Of a DNA stretch of 64,000 nucleotides, positions 40,443 through 48,691 are shown one piece after another. Below the pieces are notes generated by a model that did no database searches, was not told where the DNA came from, and worked only from the letters and a program-made list of their open reading frames with translations. Each line of letters opens with the position of its first letter. Position 1 is the stretch's first letter. The position numbers and the translations under genes are program-made. Origin of the DNA: Azospirillum rugosum (GTDB lineage: Bacteria > Pseudomonadota > Alphaproteobacteria > Azospirillales > Azospirillaceae); NCBI RefSeq assembly GCF_017876155.1, contig NZ_JAGINP010000016.1, forward strand, positions 1 to 64,000. The letters run 5' to 3'.

Positions 40443-42701
40443 TCAGGTGAAGCGGTTCACCTTGGGGAAGCCGTTGGGCGGCATCTTGCCGACACCGGCC
40501 CGGTTGCCGAGCCAGCCGGTCAGGTTGGTCACGTTGAACTGCCGCTCGCCGTGCTTCCAGCTCAGGCCCTCGGCCAGGGTGAAGACCTTCAGGTCGGACA
40601 GGCTGCCGTCCTTGTACTTCTGCAGCTGCACGCCCTTGCCGCGCGCCATCACCGGCACCTGGTCCAGCGGGAAGACCAGCAGCAGGCGGTTGTTGCCGAT
40701 GACCGCGACGTGGTCGCCTTCCGCCGGGATGCAGATCTTGGCTTCCTTGTTGTCGTCCGGGTTCAGCACCTGCTTGCCGGCGCGGGTCTGGGCGACGACC
40801 TCCGTCTCCTCGACCTGGAAGCCGCGCCCGTCCTCCGACGCGACCAGCAGCTTGCGGCCGGGCTGGTGCTTGAACAGCGCGAGGATGTCCACGTCGTTGC
40901 CAAGCTCGATCATCAGCCGCACCGGCTCGCCGAAGCCGCGGCCGCGCGGCAGCTTGTCGGCCGACAGCGTGTAGAACTTGCCGTTGGTGCCGAAGACCAG
41001 CAGCTTGTCGGTCGTCTCGCAATGGACCCAGAAGCCCTCCGCGTCGCCGTCCTTGTACTTCACGTCGGCGCGCTCGGCCTCGTTCAGGTGGTTGCGCACC
41101 GCGCGGATCCAGCCCTTCTTGGAGCAGAGCACGGTCAGCGCCTCGCGCTCCACCATGGCGTCGACGGGGATGTCGATCACCGCGGCGGCCTCGGCCACCT
41201 GGGTGCGGCGGTCCTCGCCGAAGCGCTTGCGCGTCTCCTCCGTCTCCTTGCCGATGGACTTCCAGCGCAGGGACTCGTCCGCCAGCAGCTCGACCAGCCC
41301 CGCCTTCTCGGCGCTGAGCTTCTCGTTCTCCTTGCGGATTTCCATCTCCTCCAGCCGGCGCAGGTTGCGCAACCGCATGTTGAGGATGGCTTCCGCCTGC
41401 ACCTCGGTCAGCCCGAAGGCGCGCATCAGCTCCGGCTTTGGCTCGTCGGCCTCGCGGATGATACGGATGACCTCGTCCAGGTTCAGGAAGGCGATGAGGT
41501 AGCCGCCCAGCACCTCCAGCCGGTGGTCGATCTGCGCCAGCCGGTGGCGGCTGCGGCGGACCAGCACCTCGTGCCGGTGGTCGAGGAAGGCGTCCAGCAC
41601 CTCGAACAGGTTCATCACGCGCGGGACGTTGTCCTTGTCCAGCACGTTCATGTTCATGGCGAAGCGGATCTCCAGGTCGGTCGCCTGGAACAGCGAGGCC
41701 ATCAGGACCTCGGGGTCGACGTTGCGGCTCTTGGGCACCAGCACCAGTCGGACATCCTCCGCCGACTCGTCGCGCACGTCTTCCAGCAGCAGCAGCTTCC
41801 GGTTGGCCAGCAGCTCCGCGATCTTCTCGACCAGCCGGGCCTTCTGCACCTGGTAGGGCATCTCGGTGACGACGACCTGCCAGGTCCCCTGGCCGAGCTT
41901 CTCCACCTCCCACTTGGCGCGCAGGCGGAACGATCCGCGTCCGGTTCGATACGCTTCGACAACGTTCGCCCGCGGCTCCACCAGCACGCCGCCGGTGGGG
42001 AAGTCGGGGCCGGAGATCAGCGTGACCAGATCCTCGATCTTCGTCGGCGCCGGCTTCTCCTTGCCGGCGAGAACCGCCTTCACGCAGTCCTGCTTGTATT
42101 TCAGGACCAGCCGCAGGGCGGAGCAGATCTGGGCGACGTTGTGCGGCGGGATGTTGGTCGCCATGCCCACGGCGATGCCGCTGGAGCCGTTGGCCAGCAG
42201 GTTGGGGAAGTTGGCCGGCAGCACCGCCGGCTCCTCCCCGTCGCCGTCGTAGGTCGCCCGGAAATCGACGGCGTCCTCGTCGATGCCCTCCAGCAGGGCC
42301 TTGGCGACCTCGGTCAGGCGGGCTTCCGTGTACCGCATGGCCGCGGCGTTGTCGCCGTCGATGTTGCCGAAGTTGCCCTGCCCGTCGATCAGCGGGTAGC
42401 GCACGGCGAAGTCCTGCGCCAGGCGGACCAGCGCGTCGTAGACCGCGGTGTCGCCGTGCGGGTGGAACTTGCCGATCACGTCGCCGACGACGCGGGCCGA
42501 CTTCTTCGGCGGCGTCGACGGGTCCAGCCGCAGCTGGCTCATGGCGAAGAGCAGCCGCCGGTGCACCGGCTTCAGGCCGTCGCGCACGTCGGGCAGCGAC
42601 CGCGCCATGATCGTGGACAGGGCGTAGCTCAGGTACCGCTCGCTGAGGGCTTCGCGGAGCGGCTTGTCCGAAATGTCGAGGACGGGGTCTTGGGACGTCA
42701 T
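40443..42701 (-). CDS. parC: DNA topoisomerase IV subunit A
   Basis: ParC cuts and rejoins DNA to decatenate daughter chromosomes, with ParE as the ATPase. The 752-residue protein has SYALSTIMARSLPDVRDGLKPV near residue 25, the catalytic Tyr124 in AMRYTEARL, and a C-terminal beta-propeller with the GKGVQLQKYKDG blade. In the quinolone-resistance region the sequence is HPHGDTAVYDALV, giving Thr85 and Asp89 where E. coli ParC has Ser80 and Glu84. It starts 19 bases after recO on the same strand. Confidence 0.96.
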   Translation of the reverse strand: MTSQDPVLDISDKPLREALSERYLSYALSTIMARSLPDVRDGLKPVHRRLLFAMSQLRLDPSTPPKKSARVVGDVIGKFHPHGDTAVYDALVRLAQDFAVRYPLIDGQGNFGNIDGDNAAAMRYTEARLTEVAKALLEGIDEDAVDFRATYDGDGEEPAVLPANFPNLLANGSSGIAVGMATNIPPHNVAQICSALRLVLKYKQDCVKAVLAGKEKPAPTKIEDLVTLISGPDFPTGGVLVEPRANVVEAYRTGRGSFRLRAKWEVEKLGQGTWQVVVTEMPYQVQKARLVEKIAELLANRKLLLLEDVRDESAEDVRLVLVPKSRNVDPEVLMASLFQATDLEIRFAMNMNVLDKDNVPRVMNLFEVLDAFLDHRHEVLVRRSRHRLAQIDHRLEVLGGYLIAFLNLDEVIRIIREADEPKPELMRAFGLTEVQAEAILNMRLRNLRRLEEMEIRKENEKLSAEKAGLVELLADESLRWKSIGKETEETRKRFGEDRRTQVAEAAAVIDIPVDAMVEREALTVLCSKKGWIRAVRNHLNEAERADVKYKDGDAEGFWVHCETTDKLLVFGTNGKFYTLSADKLPRGRGFGEPVRLMIELGNDVDILALFKHQPGRKLLVASEDGRGFQVEETEVVAQTRAGKQVLNPDDNKEAKICIPAEGDHVAVIGNNRLLLVFPLDQVPVMARGKGVQLQKYKDGSLSDLKVFTLAEGLSWKHGERQFNVTNLTGWLGNRAGVGKMPPNGFPKVNRFT

Positions 42702-42720
42702 GCCTTTTCTACTACCAAAT

Positions 42721-43449
42721 CTAGCTGCGGCGCGCCACCGCGTTCGCGTAACGTTCTCTTAATCGTTCACGGGCCGGCGGCACGGGGCCGCTCAGCACGT
42801 GGCGTTCCAGGAAGTGGCCGGTCAGCCGCAAGCCCTCCTCCACCTCGCGCGGGCCGCCGCCGCTGAGGCCGATCAGGAAGCCCGGCAGGGGCAGCAGCCG
42901 GTCGCGGTACGGCTCGCCGACGGCCGCCGACACGGCGCGGCCGGTCCGCGGGCTGACATAGGCCAGATAGTCGTTGGTGCCGGTCACTGCGCAGCGGTCG
43001 AGGTCCAGCCCGAAGCCCAGCTCGCCCAGCAGCCCGACCTCCCACCGCACGTAGGTCTCGGCCCAGGCGTCGGTGCCCAGCAGGCCGAACAGGGCCAGCA
43101 GGCCGTCGAACAGGGCGGTGTGCGGCTCATGCTCCGGGATCGCCGCCTCGACCAGCGCGCAGGCGGCGGTCAGCGCGGCCAGCCGCAGCGGGTCGTCCAG
43201 GAAGGCCGCTGCGTAGCCGTGCGCCGTCTCCAGCGAGAAGTTGCCGAGATGCTCGGGCAGCCGGCCGCGCCAGCGCGCCGCGACCAGCGTGCCGGGTTCC
43301 AGACTGCCGCGCTGCCGACTGGACCGGCCGCCCATCACCATCCCGGCGTGGCGCCCGTGCTCCCGCGTCAGCAGGCTGGCGACCGCCGACGTTTCGCCAT
43401 GGGGGCGCGTCGACAGCACGATGCCCTGATCGGACCATTCCATGCCCAT
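42721..43449 (-). CDS. recO: DNA repair protein RecO
   Basis: RecO binds SSB-coated DNA and with RecR loads RecA in gap repair. The 242-residue protein has the N-terminal OB fold (SDQGIVLSTRPHGETSAVASLLTREHGRHAG), GTLVAARWRGRL, and a helical C-terminal half (DRCAVTGTNDYLAYVSPRTGRAVS). Zinc-binding cysteines seen in some RecO proteins are mostly missing. Either ATG at 43447-43449 or ATG at 43441-43443 can serve as the start. It is the first gene of a recO-parC pair and is divergent from the PAS-GGDEF-EAL gene. Confidence 0.92.
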   Translation of the reverse strand: MGMEWSDQGIVLSTRPHGETSAVASLLTREHGRHAGMVMGGRSSRQRGSLEPGTLVAARWRGRLPEHLGNFSLETAHGYAAAFLDDPLRLAALTAACALVEAAIPEHEPHTALFDGLLALFGLLGTDAWAETYVRWEVGLLGELGFGLDLDRCAVTGTNDYLAYVSPRTGRAVSAAVGEPYRDRLLPLPGFLIGLSGGGPREVEEGLRLTGHFLERHVLSGPVPPARERLRERYANAVARRS

Positions 43450-43651
43450 GCTCTACCAAGTTGTCCGCGGGCCCGCAATTCGTCCGACGGTTCCCGGCGG
43501 CCGCCGCCTGCGCGTCAAAGACGTTTCGTCGGCGCGGAAGAAAGTTCGTAAGGGCACGAACTTCACCTCTCCTTCACCATTCCGGCACTATGGTGGCCGC
43601 CGGCGTGCGGACGTTGCGGGGGTCAGGCGGCGGCACGGTCACCGCGGGTTC

Positions 43652-46201
43652 ATGAGGGGGGTCTTGAGCAGCACGATCGACCGTTACCTGTTGGCCGAGA
43701 AAGCCGGCTCCGAGGGCGTTTGGGACTGGGACCTGCGCAACGACACGATGTTCCTGTCCCCGCGCTTCAAGGAATTTCTCGGACTGCCGCCGGGCGACTC
43801 GAACCGCCCGGAGGATTGGCTCGACCGCGTCCACCCCGAGGACATCGACTGGCTCTACGCCTCCTTCGAAGGTCAAATGGTGGGTGTTTCGGTCCCTTTC
43901 CAGATCGAACACCGCGTGCTGCGCGCCGATTGCGACTCCACGGACGACCCGGGCGCGAACCCAGGCGCGAACGGCGGCTGGCGCTGGCTGGTGTGCCGGG
44001 GCATGGCCGTTATGGACGAATCGGGCGACCCGGCCCGCCTCGTCGGGTCGGTCGCCGACATCACCGACCGCAAGAACGCCGAGCGTGACCTGCGCCGCAG
44101 CGAGGAACGCTACGCCCTGGCCGCCGCGGCCAGCAACGACGGGCTGTTCGACTGGGACCTCGCCGCGGGCACCGTCTATTACTCCCCGCGCTGGACGGCG
44201 CTGCTGGGATTCGCGGACAAGACGATCGGCAACAGCCCGGAGGAGTGGCTGGGCCGCGTCCTGCCCGACGACCGCGCCGCCCTGCGCGCGGCGCTGGACG
44301 CGCTGGGGACCGACAACACCCTGTTCCAGATCGAATACCGGATGCGCGACGCGGCGGACGGAGTCCGCTGGATGTCCTGCCGCGGCATCGCCGTGCTCGA
44401 CGCCCACGGCACGCCGGTCCGGCTGGTCGGCAGCCAGGCCGACGTCACCGACCGCAAGACCGCCGAACAGCGCCTGCGCCAGAGCGAGGAGCGCTACGCC
44501 CTGGCCGCCGCCGGCGCCAACGACGGTCTGTGGGACTGGCGGATCGGCACGGGCGAGGTCTACTACTCGCCCCGTTGCGCGTCCCTGCTCGGCCTCGACG
44601 CGGCCACCCCGCCCAACACGATCGAAGCCTGGTTCAATCGCATCCTGCCCGACGACCGGGAGGGGCTGAAGACCGCTATCGACCTGCATCTGGCCGGCGA
44701 GCGCGACCACGTCGAGCACGAATTCCGCATCCACGCCGCCGACGGCGGGACATCCTGGCTGCTGGTGCGCGGCCTCGCTGTCCGCGAAGGCGGGCGCGAA
44801 GGCGGGCGCGCGGTGCGCATCGCCGGCTCCATGACCGACATCACCGCGCGCAAGAGGGCGGAGCAGCAGGTACTGTTCGACGCCTTCCACGACGGCATGA
44901 CCGGCCTGCCGAACCGCACGCTCCTGCTCGACCGCGTCGGGCAGGCGCTGGACCGCAACCGGCGCGCGGGGGGCAAGCCCTTCGCCGTGCTGCTGATCGA
45001 CCTCGACCGCTTCAAGGCGATCAACGACGCGCTGGGGCCGGCGGCCGGCGACACGCTGCTGAAGATCATCGCGGAACGGCTCGATTCCATCCGCCGGATG
45101 GGCGACACGCTGGCCCGGCTGTCGGTGGACGAGTTCGCCATGCTGCTGGACGACGTCGCCGACGTGGGCAGCGCCCTTGCGGCGGCGGAGCGGATGGCCG
45201 CGACCATCAGCCGCCCACTGGCGCTGGACGGGCACGAGTTGGCCCTGACCGCCTCCATCGGGATCGCGCTCAGCGCCACCGGCTACGACCGGGCGGAGGA
45301 CATGCTGCGCGACGCCGGGCTCGCCATGTACCGGGCAAAATCGGGGGGCCGGGCGCGCATCGACGTGTTCGACAGCAACCTGCGCCGGCAGGCGATGACG
45401 CGCATCCGCACGGAAACCGACCTGCGCACGGCGTTGGAGCAGAACCAGCTCTGCCTCTTCTACCAGCCGATCATCGCTGTGTCGGCCGGGCGCATCGCCG
45501 GCTTCGAGGCGCTGATGCGCTGGCGCCACCCGGAACGCGGGCTGGTCCCGCCCGGCGAGTTCATCCCGCTGGCCGAGGACTCGGGCCTGATCGTCCCCAT
45601 GGGCCGCTGGGCCCTGCGCGAGGCAACGCGGCAGCTCAGCCTGTGGCAGCGCGGCTTCCCGCGCCGGACGCCCCTGTTCATGAGCGTCAACGTCTCCTCC
45701 CGCCAGTTCCGCGACGACGACCTCGTCGGGCTGGTGCAGGAGGTGCTGATTGAGAACGGCGTCCCACCCTCCAGCCTGAAGCTGGAGATCACGGAAAGCC
45801 TGCTGATGCAGGACCCGGCCAAATGCCGGGAGCTGATGCAGATGATCCGCGACATGGACGTCCGCCTGTCCATCGACGATTTCGGCACCGGCTATTCGTC
45901 GCTGTCCTACCTGCACAAGTTCCCGGCCGACACGCTGAAGATCGACCGCAGCTTCGTCCAGGCGGTGTCCACGGGCGAGGGCAACGCCGCCATCGTGCAG
46001 GTCATCACCACGCTGGCCACCATCCTGGGCATGGACGCCGTCGCCGAGGGCGTGGAGACGGAGGAAGAGGCCGAGTTCCTGCGCGACATCATGTGCAAAT
46101 ACGCGCAAGGCTACCTCTACGCCCGCCCCGCCCCGCCCGAGGAGATCGAGCGGCTGCTGGTCAAGGAACTGGCCGAACCGCTGGCCGACGGCATCGCCTG
46201 A
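43652..46201 (+). CDS. Triple-PAS GGDEF-EAL protein, probable c-di-GMP phosphodiesterase
   Basis: An 849-residue cytoplasmic signalling protein. Three PAS/PAC domains lie at about 11-145, 150-275 and 277-405, each starting with E(R)YALAAAASNDGLFDW-like sequence and ending ITDRK or similar. The GGDEF domain (406-575) keeps NRTLLLDR and DLDRFKAIND, but the signature reads SVDEF at 491-495, so cyclase activity is unlikely. The EAL domain (590-840) keeps E619-A-L, Glu712, DDFGTG (742-747), Lys763 and EGVE, so c-di-GMP hydrolysis is likely. The ATG at 43652 has a poor ribosome site; a TTG at 43664 is too close to its GGGGGG. Confidence 0.9.
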   Translation: MRGVLSSTIDRYLLAEKAGSEGVWDWDLRNDTMFLSPRFKEFLGLPPGDSNRPEDWLDRVHPEDIDWLYASFEGQMVGVSVPFQIEHRVLRADCDSTDDPGANPGANGGWRWLVCRGMAVMDESGDPARLVGSVADITDRKNAERDLRRSEERYALAAAASNDGLFDWDLAAGTVYYSPRWTALLGFADKTIGNSPEEWLGRVLPDDRAALRAALDALGTDNTLFQIEYRMRDAADGVRWMSCRGIAVLDAHGTPVRLVGSQADVTDRKTAEQRLRQSEERYALAAAGANDGLWDWRIGTGEVYYSPRCASLLGLDAATPPNTIEAWFNRILPDDREGLKTAIDLHLAGERDHVEHEFRIHAADGGTSWLLVRGLAVREGGREGGRAVRIAGSMTDITARKRAEQQVLFDAFHDGMTGLPNRTLLLDRVGQALDRNRRAGGKPFAVLLIDLDRFKAINDALGPAAGDTLLKIIAERLDSIRRMGDTLARLSVDEFAMLLDDVADVGSALAAAERMAATISRPLALDGHELALTASIGIALSATGYDRAEDMLRDAGLAMYRAKSGGRARIDVFDSNLRRQAMTRIRTETDLRTALEQNQLCLFYQPIIAVSAGRIAGFEALMRWRHPERGLVPPGEFIPLAEDSGLIVPMGRWALREATRQLSLWQRGFPRRTPLFMSVNVSSRQFRDDDLVGLVQEVLIENGVPPSSLKLEITESLLMQDPAKCRELMQMIRDMDVRLSIDDFGTGYSSLSYLHKFPADTLKIDRSFVQAVSTGEGNAAIVQVITTLATILGMDAVAEGVETEEEAEFLRDIMCKYAQGYLYARPAPPEEIERLLVKELAEPLADGIA

Positions 46202-46296
46202 CCGCCGGCCTATCCTTGACCCAACGGGGACTTCCCCCGGGACCCGCTCTGTGCGAGTGTCCGCGCTCGCCACCAGGACATAGAGGAATTGGGGTT

Positions 46297-46680
46297 ATGG
46301 CCGACCGCACCTGCGGAGAGTGCACGCTGTGCTGCAAACTGATGGGCGTGCCCGAGCTGAAGAAGCCGTCGGCCAAATGGTGCGTGTCCTGCGACCAGGG
46401 CAAGGGCTGCACCGTCTATGAGGAGCGCCCGCCCTCCTGCCGGAACTTCCAGTGCTTCTGGCTGATGGACGAGAACTTCCCCGACGAGTTCCGCCCCGAC
46501 CGCATCCACGCGCTGGCCGCCTTCAACGACACCAAGGACAGCTGCGTCCTCCACGTCGACCCGGCCAAGCCCCGCGCCATGTCCAGCCCGGAAGTCAACG
46601 CGCTGATCGACGCCCTGCTGAAGGCCTACAAGAAGGTCTTCATCCTCTCCGGCAAGGAAAGCGCCCTGATCCAGCGGTGA
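46297..46680 (+). CDS. YkgJ-type cysteine cluster protein
   Basis: A 127-residue protein with nine cysteines in its first 53 residues: Cys6, 9, 12, 13, 29, 32, 38, 48 and 53. They are arranged as CGECTLCC, WCVSC, GC and SCRNFQCFW. This is the zinc- or iron-binding cysteine cluster pattern of the YkgJ family. No enzymatic role is known. The ATG at 46297 is preceded by GAGGAATTGGGG. It is a single gene between the GGDEF-EAL gene and a family B repeat. Confidence 0.85.
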   Translation: MADRTCGECTLCCKLMGVPELKKPSAKWCVSCDQGKGCTVYEERPPSCRNFQCFWLMDENFPDEFRPDRIHALAAFNDTKDSCVLHVDPAKPRAMSSPEVNALIDALLKAYKKVFILSGKESALIQR

Positions 46681-46688
46681 GATTTGCG

Positions 46689-46766
46689 TGTTGGGTTGCG
46701 TTAGCGCTCCACCCAACCTACGAACCACGAAACCGTAGGTTGGGTGAAGCGCAGCGCAACCCAACA
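46689..46766. repeat. Family B inverted repeat, reversed order
   Basis: A reverse unit (TGTTGGGTTGCGTTAGCGC... CCTACG) is followed after 11 bases by a forward unit (CGTAGGTTGGGTGAAGCGC... CCAACA). It lies between two convergent genes. Confidence 0.82.
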
Positions 46767-46774
46767 GACCACAG

Positions 46775-47224
46775 CTACCGCCGAACCACCGCCATGCACG
46801 TCGCCAGGAACGCGCCGAACACGATCAGCGCGTTCGCCGCGTGCGCCCATTCCCATCGGCGGCGCAGCGCCTCCCAGTTCTCCGGCTGCCGGGTCCAGTT
46901 CGCGGTTTCCTGGTTGGCCGGGAAAATCCAGGCGAAGAACACGACAAGGCTCAGGAGAACCAACAGGGCCGCCACCCCGGCCCAGCGCGCAGCCGCGCGA
47001 TCACGGCGACGCTCCAGAACCGCCAGGGCACCGTTCGCGAAAACCGCAACGATGATCGGAACGCCGAACAGGGCCCAGCCGGCGTAAACGCCCTGGACCA
47101 CGAAATAGGGCTCCCGCTCCATCCCGATCTTGGCCGGCAACTCGAAGAGGTGAGCGCCGCTCGGGACGAGGATGATCGCCATGACGGCGATGGTGAACAG
47201 CCGCAGCATGGTCATGGGGGACAT
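46775..47224 (-). CDS. DUF1772-like membrane protein
   Basis: A 149-residue protein with four hydrophobic segments (about 8-25, 45-62, 80-98 and 125-145). After the third comes NQETANWTRQPENWEALRRR and then WEWAHA, the Trp/Arg pattern I associate with DUF1772/anthrone-oxygenase-like proteins. The function of bacterial members is unclear. Three nearby ATGs (47224, 47215, 47209) are possible starts and none has a strong ribosome site. Confidence 0.65.
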   Translation of the reverse strand: MSPMTMLRLFTIAVMAIILVPSGAHLFELPAKIGMEREPYFVVQGVYAGWALFGVPIIVAVFANGALAVLERRRDRAAARWAGVAALLVLLSLVVFFAWIFPANQETANWTRQPENWEALRRRWEWAHAANALIVFGAFLATCMAVVRR

Positions 47225-47239
47225 CGTCTTGCGCAAAAT

Positions 47240-47378
47240 CCCTCTCCCGTCCCGGGAGAGGGAAGGGGCCCGCGCACGAGCGCGGGAAGGGTGAGGGTCC
47301 ATCCAAGCATCAGCGATCGATCCTCGGCCTTACCCTCACCCGGCCCTTCGGGCCACCCTCTCCCGGGTCGGGAGAGGG
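47240..47378. repeat. Composite family A element, second copy
   Basis: Two CCCTCTCCC/GGGAGAGGG palindromes (47240-47262 and 47356-47378) enclose a GCGC hairpin, GGGTGAGGGT, an ATCAGCG core, ACCCTCACCC and a CCCTTCGGG hairpin. The order of parts matches the element at 21463-21595 although the hairpin stems differ. It lies between the DUF1772-like gene and fba. Confidence 0.85.
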
Positions 47379-47405
47379 GACAGAGCAAACCGTCGGCGTC
47401 GATCC

Positions 47406-48497
47406 TCACCCCGCCAAACTGCGCCCCGCCGACCCAAGATCCGCAAACGCCTCGTCCAGGCGGGCGGCGACGCCCTTCTCGCCGACCCGCAGCCACTTGC
47501 GGGGATCGTAGAGCTTCTTCTGCGGGGCGCCGGTCGCCGGGTCGATCTGGTGCGTGAAGGCGACGGGGTTCGCGTTCACATAGCCGCCGATGGCCGAGGC
47601 GAAGGCGAACTGGGTGTCCGTGTCGATGTTCATCTTGAACACGCCGTAGGACACCGCGTCGCGGATCTTGTCCTTCTCCGACCCGGACCCGCCGTGGAAG
47701 ACGAGGCTGAGCGGCTTGTCGCCGCCCGTCCGTACCGCGACCGCCTCTTGCGAGGCCTTCAGGATTTCCGGACGCAGCTTCACGTTGCCCGGCGCGTAGA
47801 CGCCGTGGACGTTGCCGAAGGACGCCGCGATGGTCACGTGGCCGATGGGCGACAGCGCGTCCCAGGCGCGCAGCACGTCCTCCGGCTGGGTGTAGAGGTG
47901 CGCGTTGTCCGCCGATTCCTCCAGGTCATGGCCGATGCCGTCCTCCTCGCCGCCGGTCACGCCCAGCTCGATCTCCAGGCTCATTCCCAGCGGAGCCAGC
48001 CGTTTCAGCACCTTGGCGCATTCGGCGATGTTGGTCTCCAGCGGCTCCGCCGACAGGTCGATCATGTGGGAGGAGAAGAGCGGCTTGCCGGTGCGGGCCA
48101 TGAAGGCCTCGCCGTGGTCGATCATGCCGTTCACCCAGGGCAGCAGGGACCGGTCGGCGTGGTCGGTGTGCATGATGACGCAGACGCCGTAGGCCTCGGC
48201 GAGCAGATGGACGTGCTGCGCGGCGGAGACGGCGCCGAGGACGCGGGCGGTGTGGGCGTCCGGGCATCCCTCGCCGGCGAAGAAGCGCGCGCCGCCGTTG
48301 GACAGTTGGATGATCACATCCGACTTGTTGCGGGCGGCCGCTTCCAGCACCGCGTTGATGCTGTTGGTGCCGATCACGTTCACCGCCGGCAGGGCATAGC
48401 CGCCGGTCCGGCAGGCGTCCAGCAGGGCCAGGTAATCCGCCCCCGTGACCACGCCCGGCGCCAGCTTCGGACGCTGCCGGAGTTCCTGATCAGACAT
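47406..48497 (-). CDS. fbaA: Class II fructose-bisphosphate aldolase
   Basis: A 363-residue zinc-dependent aldolase of glycolysis and gluconeogenesis, close in form to E. coli FbaA. Readable motifs are PAVNVIGTNSINAVLEAA, the zinc and active-site region MHTDHADRSLLPW, GKPLFSSHMIDLSAE, EIELGVTGGEEDG, LYTQPEDV, FGNVHGVYAPGNV, VFHGGSGS and the phosphate-binding KMNIDTDTQ. ATG at 48495-48497 with GGGAGGA just upstream. It is divergent from the alpha-amylase gene; a perfect long dyad lies 54 bases upstream. Confidence 0.95.
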   Translation of the reverse strand: MSDQELRQRPKLAPGVVTGADYLALLDACRTGGYALPAVNVIGTNSINAVLEAAARNKSDVIIQLSNGGARFFAGEGCPDAHTARVLGAVSAAQHVHLLAEAYGVCVIMHTDHADRSLLPWVNGMIDHGEAFMARTGKPLFSSHMIDLSAEPLETNIAECAKVLKRLAPLGMSLEIELGVTGGEEDGIGHDLEESADNAHLYTQPEDVLRAWDALSPIGHVTIAASFGNVHGVYAPGNVKLRPEILKASQEAVAVRTGGDKPLSLVFHGGSGSEKDKIRDAVSYGVFKMNIDTDTQFAFASAIGGYVNANPVAFTHQIDPATGAPQKKLYDPRKWLRVGEKGVAARLDEAFADLGSAGRSLAG

Positions 48498-48550
48498 TCG
48501 TTCCTCCCAACCTTCATTGATCGCCGGCGCAGAATGCCCCGGACGGTCCG

Positions 48551-48590
48551 GACCTGTCGAGCGTCGCGACACCGCACCGCTCGACAGGTC
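48551..48590. repeat. Perfect 13-base inverted repeat upstream of fbaA
   Basis: GACCTGTCGAGCG and CGCTCGACAGGTC are exact inverted copies with a 14-base loop, in the gap between fbaA and the divergent GH13 gene. It could be a regulator site or a hairpin in a leader RNA. No terminator-like T-run follows. Confidence 0.7.
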
Positions 48591-48691
48591 GCCCCCCTTC
48601 AACACGGTCGCCCCGCCTTCCACGCAAAAACCTTTCATTAACCATAACCCCCCACCCTGCCGGCGCCCCTTCACCAGCGGACCGCCGGACG

